DNA of 64,000 nt, from the NCBI RefSeq assembly GCF_009760905.1, contig NZ_VIRW01000003.1, forward strand, positions 186,001 to 250,000, read 5' to 3'. Below the pieces are notes generated by a model. That model was not told where the DNA came from and did not search any database. It worked only from the letters and a program-made list of their open reading frames with translations. This document shows positions 8,478 through 16,195 of the stretch, piece by piece. Every line of letters begins with the position of its first letter. Positions within the stretch are counted from its first letter, which is position 1. Origin of the DNA: Chitinibacter sp. GC72 (GTDB lineage: Bacteria > Pseudomonadota > Gammaproteobacteria > Burkholderiales > Chitinibacteraceae). A program made the position numbers and the translations under genes.

Positions 8478-8981
8478 ATGCCAGAGCAAGCTTTACCGCA
8501 AGATAGTGCCATCAGTGCAACTTACCATAACGCCGACTTTGCCGATTCGCATTGGGTGGCAGTTGATCCTTTGCCCGAATCGGCCTTGGCGGCCTTTGTG
8601 CAAATGGTGCAGCAAACGCCAGCTTGGGTGAACGCGATGATGAGTTTGCGCAATCGCATCGTGAAGTTGCTAGGGCTGAAGGATTTAGGCACTTTGGGAG
8701 ATCTGGAGCAGCAAAAACCACTCGCTGAGTATCGGGTTGGCGAGCGGCTCGGGATTTTTACGATTGTTTCGATTGCGCAGAACGAGCTGGTGCTGAGCGA
8801 TGTCGACAAGCATCTACGCGTGCAGCTGGCTGTACAACGCATCGCCACCTCAGAGCGGCGCGCAATAGCCATCACAACAGTTGTTCATCAACACAATTGG
8901 CTAGGGCGGGTGTATATGCTGTTCGTTGGCCCGATGCATAAACTGATTGCGCCAGCCACGCTGGCTAAACTTGGACAATAA
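8478..8981 (+). CDS. DUF2867 domain-containing protein
   Basis: A 167-residue protein of the DUF2867 family, function unknown. Recognisable features are the N-terminal HNADFADSHWVAVDP, the WVNAMMSLRNRIVKLLGLKD helix and the closing HNWLGRVYMLFVGPMHKLIAPATLAKLG, which in relatives precedes the C-terminus. The ATG at 8478 sits five bases after AGGAG; a GTG three bases upstream is possible but too close to that site. It is translated with the thioesterase-like gene before it and abuts cbiA after it (stop at 8981, ATG at 8982), so it is probably co-expressed with the cobalamin genes, though nothing in the protein points to B12. Confidence 0.78.
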   Translation: MPEQALPQDSAISATYHNADFADSHWVAVDPLPESALAAFVQMVQQTPAWVNAMMSLRNRIVKLLGLKDLGTLGDLEQQKPLAEYRVGERLGIFTIVSIAQNELVLSDVDKHLRVQLAVQRIATSERRAIAITTVVHQHNWLGRVYMLFVGPMHKLIAPATLAKLGQ

Positions 8982-10289
8982 ATGTCGCAACAAAATCAAA
9001 GTAGCGCCCATATTCTGCTGATCGCCGCGCCCTCATCCGGCTCGGGCAAAACCACCATTACCGCAGGCTTGGCATGGCTGTATCGCCGCCAAGGCAAGCG
9101 CGTTAAAGTGTTTAAATGCGGGCCGGATTTTCTCGACCCGCTATTGCTCGGTTTTGCTAGCGGCTCGCCGGTCGATAATCTGGATTTATGGTTAGTCGGA
9201 GAAGACCTGTGCCGTCAGATGCTCGCCGAAGCTGCGCGCGATTTCGATGTGGTGTTGATCGAATCGGTGATGGGCCTGTTTGATGGCGAGCCGAGTACGG
9301 CGGATTTGGCGGTGAAATTTGGCTTGCCGGTACTGGCGGTGATCGACGCGGGCGCGATGGCGCAAACTTTTGGCGCACTGGCGTTTGGCTTGGCGAATTA
9401 CCGCGCCGATTTGCCATTTTATGGGGTGCTGGCCAATAAAGTGGCGGGCGAGCGCCATGCGCAGATGCTCAAAGAGTCGGCCAAGTCTGAACACTGGATG
9501 GGTTGGGTTGGTAAAGTAGAACCTTTGCCAGAACGTCATTTAGGCTTGGCGCTGCCCGAAGAAATTCCCGATCTCGCCGCCAAGCTTGATGCGATTGCCG
9601 ACGCGTTAGCAAATCAACCCATCGCTCAATTAGCCAATCCGATTGAAATGGCTGCGCCTGTAGCGACAGAAATTAAGCCCTTATTGGCAGGTAAGCGCAT
9701 CGCCATCGCGCGCGACGCGGCGTTTTGCTTTATTTATCCAGCCAATTTGCGTTGCTTGGAAATGCTGGGTGCAGAATTAAAATTCTTCTCACCAATCGCG
9801 CACGAAGCCTTGCCCGAGTGCGATGCGATTTACTTGCCCGGCGGCTACCCTGAATTGCATGCCGATACCTTGGTCGCGCATCCAACAATTCGCGCCGATT
9901 TAACCGCGCATTTGGCGGACAAGAAGCCAATCTGGGCTGAATGCGGCGGCATGTTGGCGCTGTGCGAGTCGCTGACTTTGCTCGACGGCAGTGTTAAAGC
10001 GATGTGGGGCTTGCTGCCTGCGCAGGCGACGATGCAGCAACGCTTGGCGGCTTTAGGCTCGCAAAGTTTTAATCTGACCGCAGACGCGGCTGGTGAAATT
10101 CGCGGCCACACTTTTCATTATTCAACCTTAAGTACAGAAATCACCCCTGTGGGGTATGGCTCGCCATGTCGCTTAGGGTCTAATGGTGAGGCACTATACG
10201 AGCATGGGTATATACGGGCATCGTATATTCACGCGTGGTTGATGAGTAATCCGGCGGCCAGCGCTGCCTTGTTTGGAGTTGCAGTATGA
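8982..10289 (+). CDS. cbiA: Cobyrinate a,c-diamide synthase
   Basis: ATP- and glutamine-dependent amidotransferase that amidates the a and c carboxylates of (hydrogeno)cobyrinic acid (CobB in the aerobic scheme). In 435 residues it shows an N-terminal P-loop domain (IAAPSSGSGKTTITAGLAWLYRRQGKRVKVFKCGPDFLDP, residues about 12-52) and a C-terminal class I glutaminase domain with GGYPELHA and the nucleophile Cys in AECGGMLALCE (about residue 325). It abuts the DUF2867 gene and overlaps btuF by four bases. Confidence 0.95.
   Translation: MSQQNQSSAHILLIAAPSSGSGKTTITAGLAWLYRRQGKRVKVFKCGPDFLDPLLLGFASGSPVDNLDLWLVGEDLCRQMLAEAARDFDVVLIESVMGLFDGEPSTADLAVKFGLPVLAVIDAGAMAQTFGALAFGLANYRADLPFYGVLANKVAGERHAQMLKESAKSEHWMGWVGKVEPLPERHLGLALPEEIPDLAAKLDAIADALANQPIAQLANPIEMAAPVATEIKPLLAGKRIAIARDAAFCFIYPANLRCLEMLGAELKFFSPIAHEALPECDAIYLPGGYPELHADTLVAHPTIRADLTAHLADKKPIWAECGGMLALCESLTLLDGSVKAMWGLLPAQATMQQRLAALGSQSFNLTADAAGEIRGHTFHYSTLSTEITPVGYGSPCRLGSNGEALYEHGYIRASYIHAWLMSNPAASAALFGVAV
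10153..10202. repeat. 50-bp palindrome candidate, copy 4 (inside cbiA, weak)
   Basis: Left arm GGGTAT at 10153, right arm ATAC at 10197-10200 without the final CCC. Spacing fits the 50-base class. The coding sequence of CbiA is continuous through it. Confidence 0.4.
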
Positions 10290-11152
10290 AGTTTGCAATT
10301 GCGGCGTGCGTTTTGCTCGCCAGCGTGACGGCGAATGCCGCGATCACCGTCAAAGACGACGTCGGCAACACGATCACTTTGGCCCAACCAGCCAAGCGCA
10401 TTATCAGCTTGGCGCCGCATGTGACGGAAGACTTGTTCGCCATCGGCGCGGGCAAGCTGATTGTGGGCGCGGTGAACTACAGCGATTACCCGCCTGAAGC
10501 CAATCAAATCGAGCGCATCGGCGGCTACAACGGTTTTGATCTGGAGCGCATCCGCGCGCTGAAACCTGATTTGATTATCGGCTGGGCGACCGGCAACCCG
10601 CAGCGTCAGCTCGACCAAATCAAGGCGCTGGGTTTTCCGGTGTTTTTAACTTTTTCGAAAAAAATGGCCGACGTGCCCACGGTGCTCGAGCGCATGGGTG
10701 AAATGACGGCGCTGCAAGCGGGCGCGGGCAAAGCGGCCAAGCAATACCGCGATCAGCTCTCGGTGCTGGAGAAAACCTACGCCGGCCGCAAACCGGTGCG
10801 CGTGTTTTATCAGATTTGGGATAGGCCGCTGATGACGATTAATAACACGCAGATTATTTCCGATGTGATGCGCATCTGTGGCGGTGTGAATGTGTTTGGC
10901 ACGCAAAGCGATTTAACGCCCAAAGTTGACGTGGAAGCGGTGCTGGCGGCCAACCCCGATGTCATCATGACTAGCGGCGAGCCGGGTGTTAAAACCGATT
11001 GGCTAGCGGGCTGGAAAAAATGGAAAAACCTGAAAGCCACGCAAAATAATCAGTTTTATATCTTGCCTAAAGACAGCGTGAATCGCATGGGGCCGCGCCT
11101 GGTTGAAGGCGGCAAGGCGATGTGCGAAGCACTGGAGAAGGCGCGTCGATGA
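10286..11152 (+). CDS. btuF: Cobalamin ABC transporter periplasmic binding protein
   Basis: Periplasmic binding protein of the BtuF family, 288 residues, with a clear signal peptide (MKFAIAACVLLASVTANAA). The N-terminal lobe has ITVKDDVGNTITLAQPAKRIISLAPHVTEDLFAIGAG and GAVNYSDYPPEANQIERIGGYNGFDLERI; the second lobe has PVRVFYQIWDRPLMTIN and the conserved RMGPRLVEG end. It would deliver cobalamin to the BtuCD transporter encoded by the next two genes. All three junctions (cbiA-btuF-btuC) overlap by ATGA, so translation is probably coupled. Binding to cobalamin rather than heme or siderophore is inferred from context. Confidence 0.9.
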   Translation: MKFAIAACVLLASVTANAAITVKDDVGNTITLAQPAKRIISLAPHVTEDLFAIGAGKLIVGAVNYSDYPPEANQIERIGGYNGFDLERIRALKPDLIIGWATGNPQRQLDQIKALGFPVFLTFSKKMADVPTVLERMGEMTALQAGAGKAAKQYRDQLSVLEKTYAGRKPVRVFYQIWDRPLMTINNTQIISDVMRICGGVNVFGTQSDLTPKVDVEAVLAANPDVIMTSGEPGVKTDWLAGWKKWKNLKATQNNQFYILPKDSVNRMGPRLVEGGKAMCEALEKARR

Positions 11153-12159
11153 GCGTTGTGATTCCCGCAGCGCTTGGCACCGCCCGTTTAATCCCGAGCA
11201 AAGTCGCTGCCACCATGGGTCTGCTTGCACTACTACTGCTGCTCGCAGTGACCGCCAGCCTGTGTTTTGGCTCGACCAATTATCGTCCGTGGCAATTGTG
11301 GGGGGGGGCGGATGAAGCGGCGCTGGCGCGCGATGTGGTGCTAGAGCTACGCCTGCCACGCACGTTGGCGGCGATTGCCGTCGGCGGCTTGCTCGCGCTG
11401 GCGGGTACCTTGCAACAAGTGCTGCTGCGCAACCCCTTGGCCGATCCCTACATCCTGGGTACTTCCGGCGGCGCCAGTGTGGGTGCGCTATTGGCGCTAT
11501 TACTGGGGGTGGGTACTTTGGGCGTTAATCTGGCGGCGGGCAGTGGTGCGCTGATCAGTATCATCATTGTGTTTCTGCTCGCAGGTAGCGACCATTCCTC
11601 CACGCAAACGCGATTGTTGCTAACCGGCGTGGCGCTGGCGGCGTTTTGCGGCGCGCTGTCGTCTTTGCTGCTGAGCATGGCGCCCGATGGTTTGCTGCGT
11701 GGCATGATTTTCTGGTTGATGGGCGATCTGGCTGGCGCGCACTGGCAAAGCGCCTTAGCGCTGCTGGCGATATTGCTGGTGCTGCTGTGGCCCTTGGCGC
11801 GTGAGCTAAACATCATGGGTATGGGTTCAGAGGCCGCATATTCATTAGGCTTAAACCATAATACCCTGCGCTGGATTTTATATTTCGCCGCTGCGCTGGC
11901 GTGTGCGCTGGCGGTGACCACCGCAGGAATGATCGGTTTTGTCGGCCTCATTGTGCCGCACGCATTGCGGCTGATCATCGGGCAGGATTTGCGTCTGCTA
12001 CTACCGGCGGCTGCGCTGGCGGGTGGCATTGTGCTGCTGCTGGCCGATATCTTGGCGCGCACGCTGATTGCGCCACAGCAATTGCCAGTCGGCGTCGTGA
12101 TGGCCTTGCTTGGTGTGCCGGTGTTTTTGTATTTGCTATCACACCGAGGCCGACGATGA
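11149..12159 (+). CDS. btuC: Cobalamin ABC transporter permease (FecCD family)
   Basis: Inner-membrane permease of the FecCD/BtuC family, about 336 residues with roughly ten membrane segments. Family signatures are LRLPRTLAAIAVGGLLALAGTLQQVLLRNPLADPYILGTSGGASVGAL and MIGFVGLIVPHALRLIIGQDLRLLLPAAALAGG, the coupling helix to the ATPase. The ATG at 11149 overlaps btuF. A run of nine G (11300-11308) lies in the coding sequence near codon 51; slippage there would truncate the permease early. A palindromic element lies at 11817-11866. Confidence 0.93.
   Translation: MSVVIPAALGTARLIPSKVAATMGLLALLLLLAVTASLCFGSTNYRPWQLWGGADEAALARDVVLELRLPRTLAAIAVGGLLALAGTLQQVLLRNPLADPYILGTSGGASVGALLALLLGVGTLGVNLAAGSGALISIIIVFLLAGSDHSSTQTRLLLTGVALAAFCGALSSLLLSMAPDGLLRGMIFWLMGDLAGAHWQSALALLAILLVLLWPLARELNIMGMGSEAAYSLGLNHNTLRWILYFAAALACALAVTTAGMIGFVGLIVPHALRLIIGQDLRLLLPAAALAGGIVLLLADILARTLIAPQQLPVGVVMALLGVPVFLYLLSHRGRR
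11300..11308 (+). repeat. Homopolymeric G9 tract inside btuC
   Basis: Nine consecutive G bases within codons W-G-G-A about 50 residues into BtuC. Long poly-G tracts in coding regions are typical slippage sites for phase variation in Neisseriales relatives. The frame is intact as sequenced. Confidence 0.85.
11817..11866. repeat. 50-bp imperfect palindrome, copy 5 (inside btuC)
   Basis: Arms GGGTAT (11817-11822) and ATACCC (11861-11866), with a second complementary pair GGTT and AACC just inside. The 50-base spacing fits the family. Confidence 0.75.
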
Positions 12160-12923
12160 GTTTATTGCAAGTCAAAAACCTCAGTCTCAAACAAGGCGAG
12201 CGGCTGTTGATCGACGATTTAAGCTTACAGATCGGCGCGGGCGAAGCGTGGATCGTGCTCGGTGAAAACGGCTGCGGCAAAAGTACGCTGCTCTCGGCCT
12301 TGGCGGGTTGGTTTAAGCCGCTGCACGGGCAAATTTTACTCAATGGTCAGTCTTTACCTGAAGTGGCACCCGCTCAGCGCGCCAAATCTGTGGCATGGCA
12401 AACGCAGCACGACGAATGCCCGTTTCCACTGACGGTGCTGGAAAAAACGCTCACCGGCCGCCACCCGCATTTATCGCGCTGGGAATGGGAGGGCGAGCAT
12501 GATTTGGCGCTTGCACTGGCGCAATTGGCACGGCTGGATTTACGCGGTTTTGACAAACGCGATTTGGCCAGCCTGTCGGGTGGCGAGCGCCGTCGGGTCG
12601 CTTTGGCTACCGCGCTGACGCAACAAGCGCCGTTGCTGTTGCTGGATGAACCCTTGTCGCAGCTTGATTTGCGCCATCAGCAACAAGCCTTGCAAGTGCT
12701 GCGCACTGAACGGGCGGCAGGGCGCAGTATTGTGATGGTCAGCCACGACCCGAACCACGCAGCCCAATTTGCCACGCACGCCTTGCTGTTGTTTGGTAAC
12801 GGGGAATGGCAAGCAGGGGTATTGAATGAAGTGCTAAATACAGATTGTCTTAGCAAGCTATACCATCATCCTGTATCGGTGATTGAGCAGGGGGGGATGT
12901 GTTGGTTTGTTCCTATGCACTGA
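12156..12923 (+). CDS. btuD: Cobalamin ABC transporter ATP-binding protein
   Basis: Cytoplasmic ATPase partner of BtuC, 255 residues. It has Walker A GENGCGKST (about residues 33-41), the signature LSGGERRR (about 143-150), Walker B LLLLDEPLSQLD (about 164-175) and the switch His in VSHDPNH. The ATG at 12156 overlaps the btuC stop. It is the last gene of the cobalamin run; 156 bases with no visible terminator follow. The C-terminal 17 codons that overlap the palindrome at 12817 use rare codons (CTA, ACA, TGT, CTT) but encode normal family residues (NEVL....LSKLYHHPV). Confidence 0.93.
   Translation: MSLLQVKNLSLKQGERLLIDDLSLQIGAGEAWIVLGENGCGKSTLLSALAGWFKPLHGQILLNGQSLPEVAPAQRAKSVAWQTQHDECPFPLTVLEKTLTGRHPHLSRWEWEGEHDLALALAQLARLDLRGFDKRDLASLSGGERRRVALATALTQQAPLLLLDEPLSQLDLRHQQQALQVLRTERAAGRSIVMVSHDPNHAAQFATHALLLFGNGEWQAGVLNEVLNTDCLSKLYHHPVSVIEQGGMCWFVPMH
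12817..12865. repeat. 49-bp imperfect palindrome, copy 6 (inside btuD)
   Basis: Left arm GGGTATTG, right arm CTATACCA, 49 bases. It contains an internal TGCTAA and TTAGCA pair. Lies in the conserved C-terminal coding region of btuD. Confidence 0.75.
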
Positions 12924-13079
12924 AACTGTAAATGCACTCAGTGCCGGGTATTTGTCAGGGTGTGGCATATTTACTGTGCAAGTGCAGCATGTATTGATAA
13001 GATGAATTTCAACTTGCATGTCGCATCGCTGACATGGGTCTGAGATTTTCCATTCTTTCCAATCCTGAGGGGCGACAAG

Positions 13080-13382
13080 ATGTCTGAAAAACTGGATTCC
13101 GTACTGATCGATGAAACCAAAGATGCACTAAAAGAAACCGCACAGCTGATCGAAGCGGCGGCCAATGCGCAGGGTGAAGAGGCCAAGGTACTGTATGCCA
13201 AAATCGCTGATCGCCTGCGTGGTGCCAAGCACCGTTTGCTCGAGCTTGAAGGCAATGCGCTGGAAAAAGCCAAAGTGGCGGCCAAACAAACCGATGAATA
13301 TGTGCATAATCATCCGTGGCAGGCGGTCGGGATTGGTGCGGCGGTGGGCTTGCTGGTTGGCTTTCTGGTGGCGCGCCGCTAA
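13080..13382 (+). CDS. DUF883 (YqjD/ElaB family) membrane-anchored protein
   Basis: A 100-residue protein with a long amphipathic helical N-terminal part (residues 1-78), the family motif YVHNHPWQAVGIGAAVGLLVGFLVARR and a single C-terminal membrane anchor. In E. coli, YqjD and ElaB are stationary-phase inner-membrane proteins that bind ribosomes; the same role is inferred here. GAGGGG lies about ten bases before the ATG. The stop overlaps the next gene's ATG, giving the yqjD-yqjE-yqjK order known from enterobacteria. Confidence 0.88.
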   Translation: MSEKLDSVLIDETKDALKETAQLIEAAANAQGEEAKVLYAKIADRLRGAKHRLLELEGNALEKAKVAAKQTDEYVHNHPWQAVGIGAAVGLLVGFLVARR

Positions 13383-13771
13383 TGGCTTTGGCTCAATCCT
13401 TGCGTGAAGCGGTGGGTGGCTTGATTGCCGCCCGCTTTGCTTTGCTCGGCCTGGAGTTGCGCGACGAGGTGGATCGGGCTGCGCTGCTGGCTGGTCTGGC
13501 GATGACGGTGGCTTTTGCTCTGCTCATGGCGATGAGCTTTCTGAGCCTGTCGCTGCTATTCGGTTTCTGGGTGTACCGCATCTGGGTGTGTTTGCTGCTG
13601 GCGCTGATGTTTGCGCTGGTGGGATGGCTGGCCTGGCGCAAGGCACGCCAGTTGCTGGAAATGGCCAGTGCCCCGTTTGCACTGACGGCAGCAGAGTTTG
13701 CGCAGGATAAGCAATTGCTGGAGCTTGCGCTGGCCAAGCTCAAATCATCCGGAGCCCCTCATGCTGATTAA
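13382..13771 (+). CDS. YqjE-like phage-holin-family membrane protein
   Basis: A 129-residue protein with two strong membrane segments (about residues 36-60 and 66-88) flanked by charged helices, as in the Phage_holin_3_6/YqjE family. The start at 13382 overlaps the TAA of the DUF883 gene, which is the normal arrangement. It is probably an inner-membrane partner of the YqjD-like protein. Despite the family name there is no sign of a prophage here. Confidence 0.82.
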   Translation: MALAQSLREAVGGLIAARFALLGLELRDEVDRAALLAGLAMTVAFALLMAMSFLSLSLLFGFWVYRIWVCLLLALMFALVGWLAWRKARQLLEMASAPFALTAAEFAQDKQLLELALAKLKSSGAPHAD

Positions 13772-14015
13772 TCATTCGCGTGAGCAGAAAAAACTGCATC
13801 TGCTGTATCGCTCGCAGCTGCACCGTATGCAGCTGGAAACCATTTTGCGCGAATCAACACAGCCGCAGGCTGGTGGCGTGTTTGCCCGCTGGCGCTCGGT
13901 TTCCACGCTGCTGGCGGTGCTATCCCATTTCTCGCCAGCGCTATCACGGGCGGTCAAAAGTCTGAAGCTACTTGGGGTCATTATTTCGGTCGCCAAGTTG
14001 CTGCGCGGCAAATAG
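13761..14015 (+). CDS. YqjK-like small protein
   Basis: An 84-residue basic protein: an arginine- and glutamine-rich N-terminal helix, then SVSTLLAVLSHFSPALSRAVKSLKLLGVIISVAKLLRGK, a moderately hydrophobic C-terminal segment. It starts at the ATG at 13761 (GGAG seven bases upstream) and overlaps the YqjE-like gene by 11 bases. Placement as third gene after YqjD/YqjE-like genes suggests a YqjK relative; sequence alone would not prove it. Confidence 0.65.
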   Translation: MLINHSREQKKLHLLYRSQLHRMQLETILRESTQPQAGGVFARWRSVSTLLAVLSHFSPALSRAVKSLKLLGVIISVAKLLRGK

Positions 14016-14050
14016 CGCGGCAAGATTGCACTGCAAACTCCTAATTCGCT

Positions 14051-14100
14051 GGGGCTGTTGAGGTTTGGTTTGTAAATGCAAACCAAACCTCAACAGCCCC
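14051..14100. repeat. Perfect 22-bp inverted repeat hairpin
   Basis: Bases 14051-14072 (starting GGGGCTGTTGAGG) are the exact reverse complement of 14079-14100 (ending CCTCAACAGCCCC), around a six-base loop. A further AATTCG / CGAATT pair lies outside. No T-run follows, so it is not a simple intrinsic terminator; it may still stop transcription, or be a small mobile palindrome. It lies 57 bases before cysM. Confidence 0.85.
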
Positions 14101-14157
14101 TAGTACCGAATTGGTCGCGGATGCGTATAATCATGCGACCTAGGGAGTGATTGCTGC

Positions 14158-15036
14158 ATGTACAAGTATCTGGAAGATTTTGTCGGAAATACCCCGCTGG
14201 TCAAGCTCAAGCGTTTGCCCGGCCATACCTCGAATACCATTTTGCTCAAGCTGGAAGGCAATAATCCGGCCGGCTCGGTGAAAGACCGTCCTGCATTATC
14301 AATGATTACGCATGCCGAGCATCGCGGCACCATCAAGCCTGGCGATACGCTGATCGAAGCCACCAGCGGCAATACCGGCATTGCGCTGGCGATGGCTGCG
14401 GCCATGATGGGTTACCGCATGGTGCTGTTGCTGCCTAAAAATTCCAGTATCGAGCGCATTCAAACGATGAAAGCCTACGGTGCGCAGGTGATTCTAACCG
14501 AGGGGATGGAACAAGCCCGCGACCAGGCCGAAGCGATGGCCAAGGCTGGGCAGGGGCTGATTCTGGACCAGTTTGCCAACCCCGATAATCCGCTGGCGCA
14601 TTATGAAACCACCGGCCCTGAAATCTGGCGCGATACCGAAGGCACGATCACGCATTTTGTCTCCAGCATGGGCACCACTGGCACAATCATGGGCACGCGC
14701 CGCTATCTGAAAGAGCAAAATCCGGCCATTCAGATCGTCGGCGTTCAGCCCGGCGATGGCGCGCAAATTCCGGGTATCCGCAAATGGCCAGCCGAGTATG
14801 TGCCCAAAATTTGCGATTTCTCGCTGATTGATCAGGTGCTGGAAGTGGGGCAAGCCGAGGCCGAAGAAATGACCCGCCGTCTGGCGCGCGAGGAAGGCAT
14901 CTTCGCCGGTATTTCATCGGGCGGCGCACTGGCTGCCGCGCTGCACTTATCCAGCACGCTGGAAAACGCAGTGATTGTTAGCATTGTGTGCGATCGGGGT
15001 GATCGTTACCTGTCCACCGGGGTGTTTCCCGCATGA
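14158..15036 (+). CDS. cysM: Cysteine synthase B
   Basis: PLP-dependent O-acetylserine sulfhydrylase making cysteine from O-acetylserine and sulfide or thiosulfate. In 292 residues: N-terminal YLEDFVGNTPLVKLKRLPG, the PLP lysine in NPAGSVKDRPA (about residue 42), the substrate loop EATSGNTGIALAMAAAMMGY, and the phosphate-binding SSMGTTGTIMGTRRYL. Shorter than CysK and with CysM-like features (ERIQTMKAYGAQVILT). AGGGAG lies about 12 bases before the ATG. It overlaps the SemiSWEET gene by four bases. Confidence 0.95.
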   Translation: MYKYLEDFVGNTPLVKLKRLPGHTSNTILLKLEGNNPAGSVKDRPALSMITHAEHRGTIKPGDTLIEATSGNTGIALAMAAAMMGYRMVLLLPKNSSIERIQTMKAYGAQVILTEGMEQARDQAEAMAKAGQGLILDQFANPDNPLAHYETTGPEIWRDTEGTITHFVSSMGTTGTIMGTRRYLKEQNPAIQIVGVQPGDGAQIPGIRKWPAEYVPKICDFSLIDQVLEVGQAEAEEMTRRLAREEGIFAGISSGGALAAALHLSSTLENAVIVSIVCDRGDRYLSTGVFPA

Positions 15037-15326
15037 CCCCGGCCGCCATTGAATTGCTCGGCCTGCTGGCTGGGACATTGACGACGATTTCATTTGTGCC
15101 GCAAGTCTGGCAGGTGTGGAAAAGCAAATCGGCCAAGGATATTTCGCTGGGCATGTATGCGATATTTGTCGCCGGTGTTGCCATGTGGCTGGGGTATGGG
15201 CTGCTAGTTGGCTCTGCGCCTGTGTATCTGGCCAATACTGTCACTTTGATCCTGGCTGGTGCCGTGCTGGTGATGAAAGTGATTTTTGATCGCCGCGATA
15301 AAAAGGAAGGTCATGACGCCCGTTGA
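15033..15326 (+). CDS. SemiSWEET family small sugar transporter
   Basis: A 97-residue protein with three membrane segments. It carries the family signature LLAGTLTTISFVPQVWQVWKSKSAKDISLGMYAIFVAGVAMWLGYGLL: the PQ motif in helix 1 and the WxxYG-like region in helix 2. Bacterial SemiSWEETs form homodimers that let sugars cross the inner membrane; the substrate here is unknown. ATGA overlap with cysM and a 14-base overlap with the next gene make an operon likely. Confidence 0.9.
   Translation: MTPAAIELLGLLAGTLTTISFVPQVWQVWKSKSAKDISLGMYAIFVAGVAMWLGYGLLVGSAPVYLANTVTLILAGAVLVMKVIFDRRDKKEGHDAR
15192..15240. repeat. 49-bp imperfect palindrome, copy 7 (inside SemiSWEET gene)
   Basis: Left arm GGGTAT, right arm ATACTG, 49 bases. 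A CTAG tetranucleotide (otherwise rare here) lies in the left half. Confidence 0.7.
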
Positions 15327-16176
15327 CCTGCATTGCCATTCCAATATTTCCGACGGCCTGTTGCCGCCCGATGAAGTCGTGCGCAAGGCGCACGCGCGTG
15401 GTTGCCAATTATTCGCGCTGACCGATCACGACGACACGCGCGGGCTGGCGATGGCCAAAGCCACTGCTGATGAACTGGGCATGCCCTTTATCAATGGCGT
15501 TGAAATCTCGGTCAGCTGGGGCAAGCACACGCTGCACATCGTCGGCCTGGGTTTTGACGCCAATAATCCGGCGCTACTCGAAGGCCTGGCGTATGTGCGA
15601 TCAGGCCGGATCGAGCGCGCCGAACGCATGGCGGCGGCACTGGAAAAACTCGGCATCGAAGGCATACTGGAAGGCGCGCGGCGTCACGCCGATAACCCCG
15701 AAATGATTAGCCGCTCGCATTTTGCGCGCTTTCTGATCGAAACCGGCCGCTGCAAAGACATGAAATCGGTGTTTAAAAAATTCATGGTGCGCGGCAAGCC
15801 CGGCTTTGTCGAACACGAATGGGCGCGCCTGCACGATGCAATTGACTGGATACGCGGCGCAGGCGGCGTTGCGGTGCTCGCACATCCGGGGCGTTACGAT
15901 ATGGGCAATGAAACAATGCGCGTGTTGCTCACCGAATTCAAACGCCTGGGCGGCGAAGCCATTGAAGTCGTATCCGGCAGCCACGGCCACGCCGACGTCG
16001 GGCGTTTTAATCATCTGGCCAAAGAGTTCGGTTATTTATGCTCGAGCGGCAGCGATTATCACGCCACCGGCGAAGGCGCCCGCGAGCCGGGAGTGAACGC
16101 TGACTTACCGATCGGCTGTGAGCCAGTCTGGACGCGCTGGGCGCCCGATTTGAAGCCGATTCCTGCCGCAAACTAA
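15313..16176 (+). CDS. PHP-domain phosphoesterase (YciV / RNase AM type)
   Basis: A 287-residue metal-dependent phosphoesterase of the PHP family. It has the four expected metal motifs: DLHCHSNISDG, LTDHDDTRG, a central EHEW plus VLAHPGRYD, and SGSDYHA near the C-terminus. Relatives such as E. coli YciV remove 5' nucleotides from short RNAs and hydrolyse 3',5'-bisphosphonucleosides. The ATG at 15313 is preceded by AAGGAAGG and begins MTPVDLHCHS, the canonical start. The next gene is a YciO-type protein, repeating the yciV-yciO order of enterobacteria. Confidence 0.92.
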   Translation: MTPVDLHCHSNISDGLLPPDEVVRKAHARGCQLFALTDHDDTRGLAMAKATADELGMPFINGVEISVSWGKHTLHIVGLGFDANNPALLEGLAYVRSGRIERAERMAAALEKLGIEGILEGARRHADNPEMISRSHFARFLIETGRCKDMKSVFKKFMVRGKPGFVEHEWARLHDAIDWIRGAGGVAVLAHPGRYDMGNETMRVLLTEFKRLGGEAIEVVSGSHGHADVGRFNHLAKEFGYLCSSGSDYHATGEGAREPGVNADLPIGCEPVWTRWAPDLKPIPAAN

Positions 16177-16195
16177 ATCAACTACAGAAGAAACC

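Noticed and set aside
13382-13771. Holin-family gene as a prophage sign
   Set aside because: It belongs to the YqjD/E/K stress cluster; no other phage genes are near.
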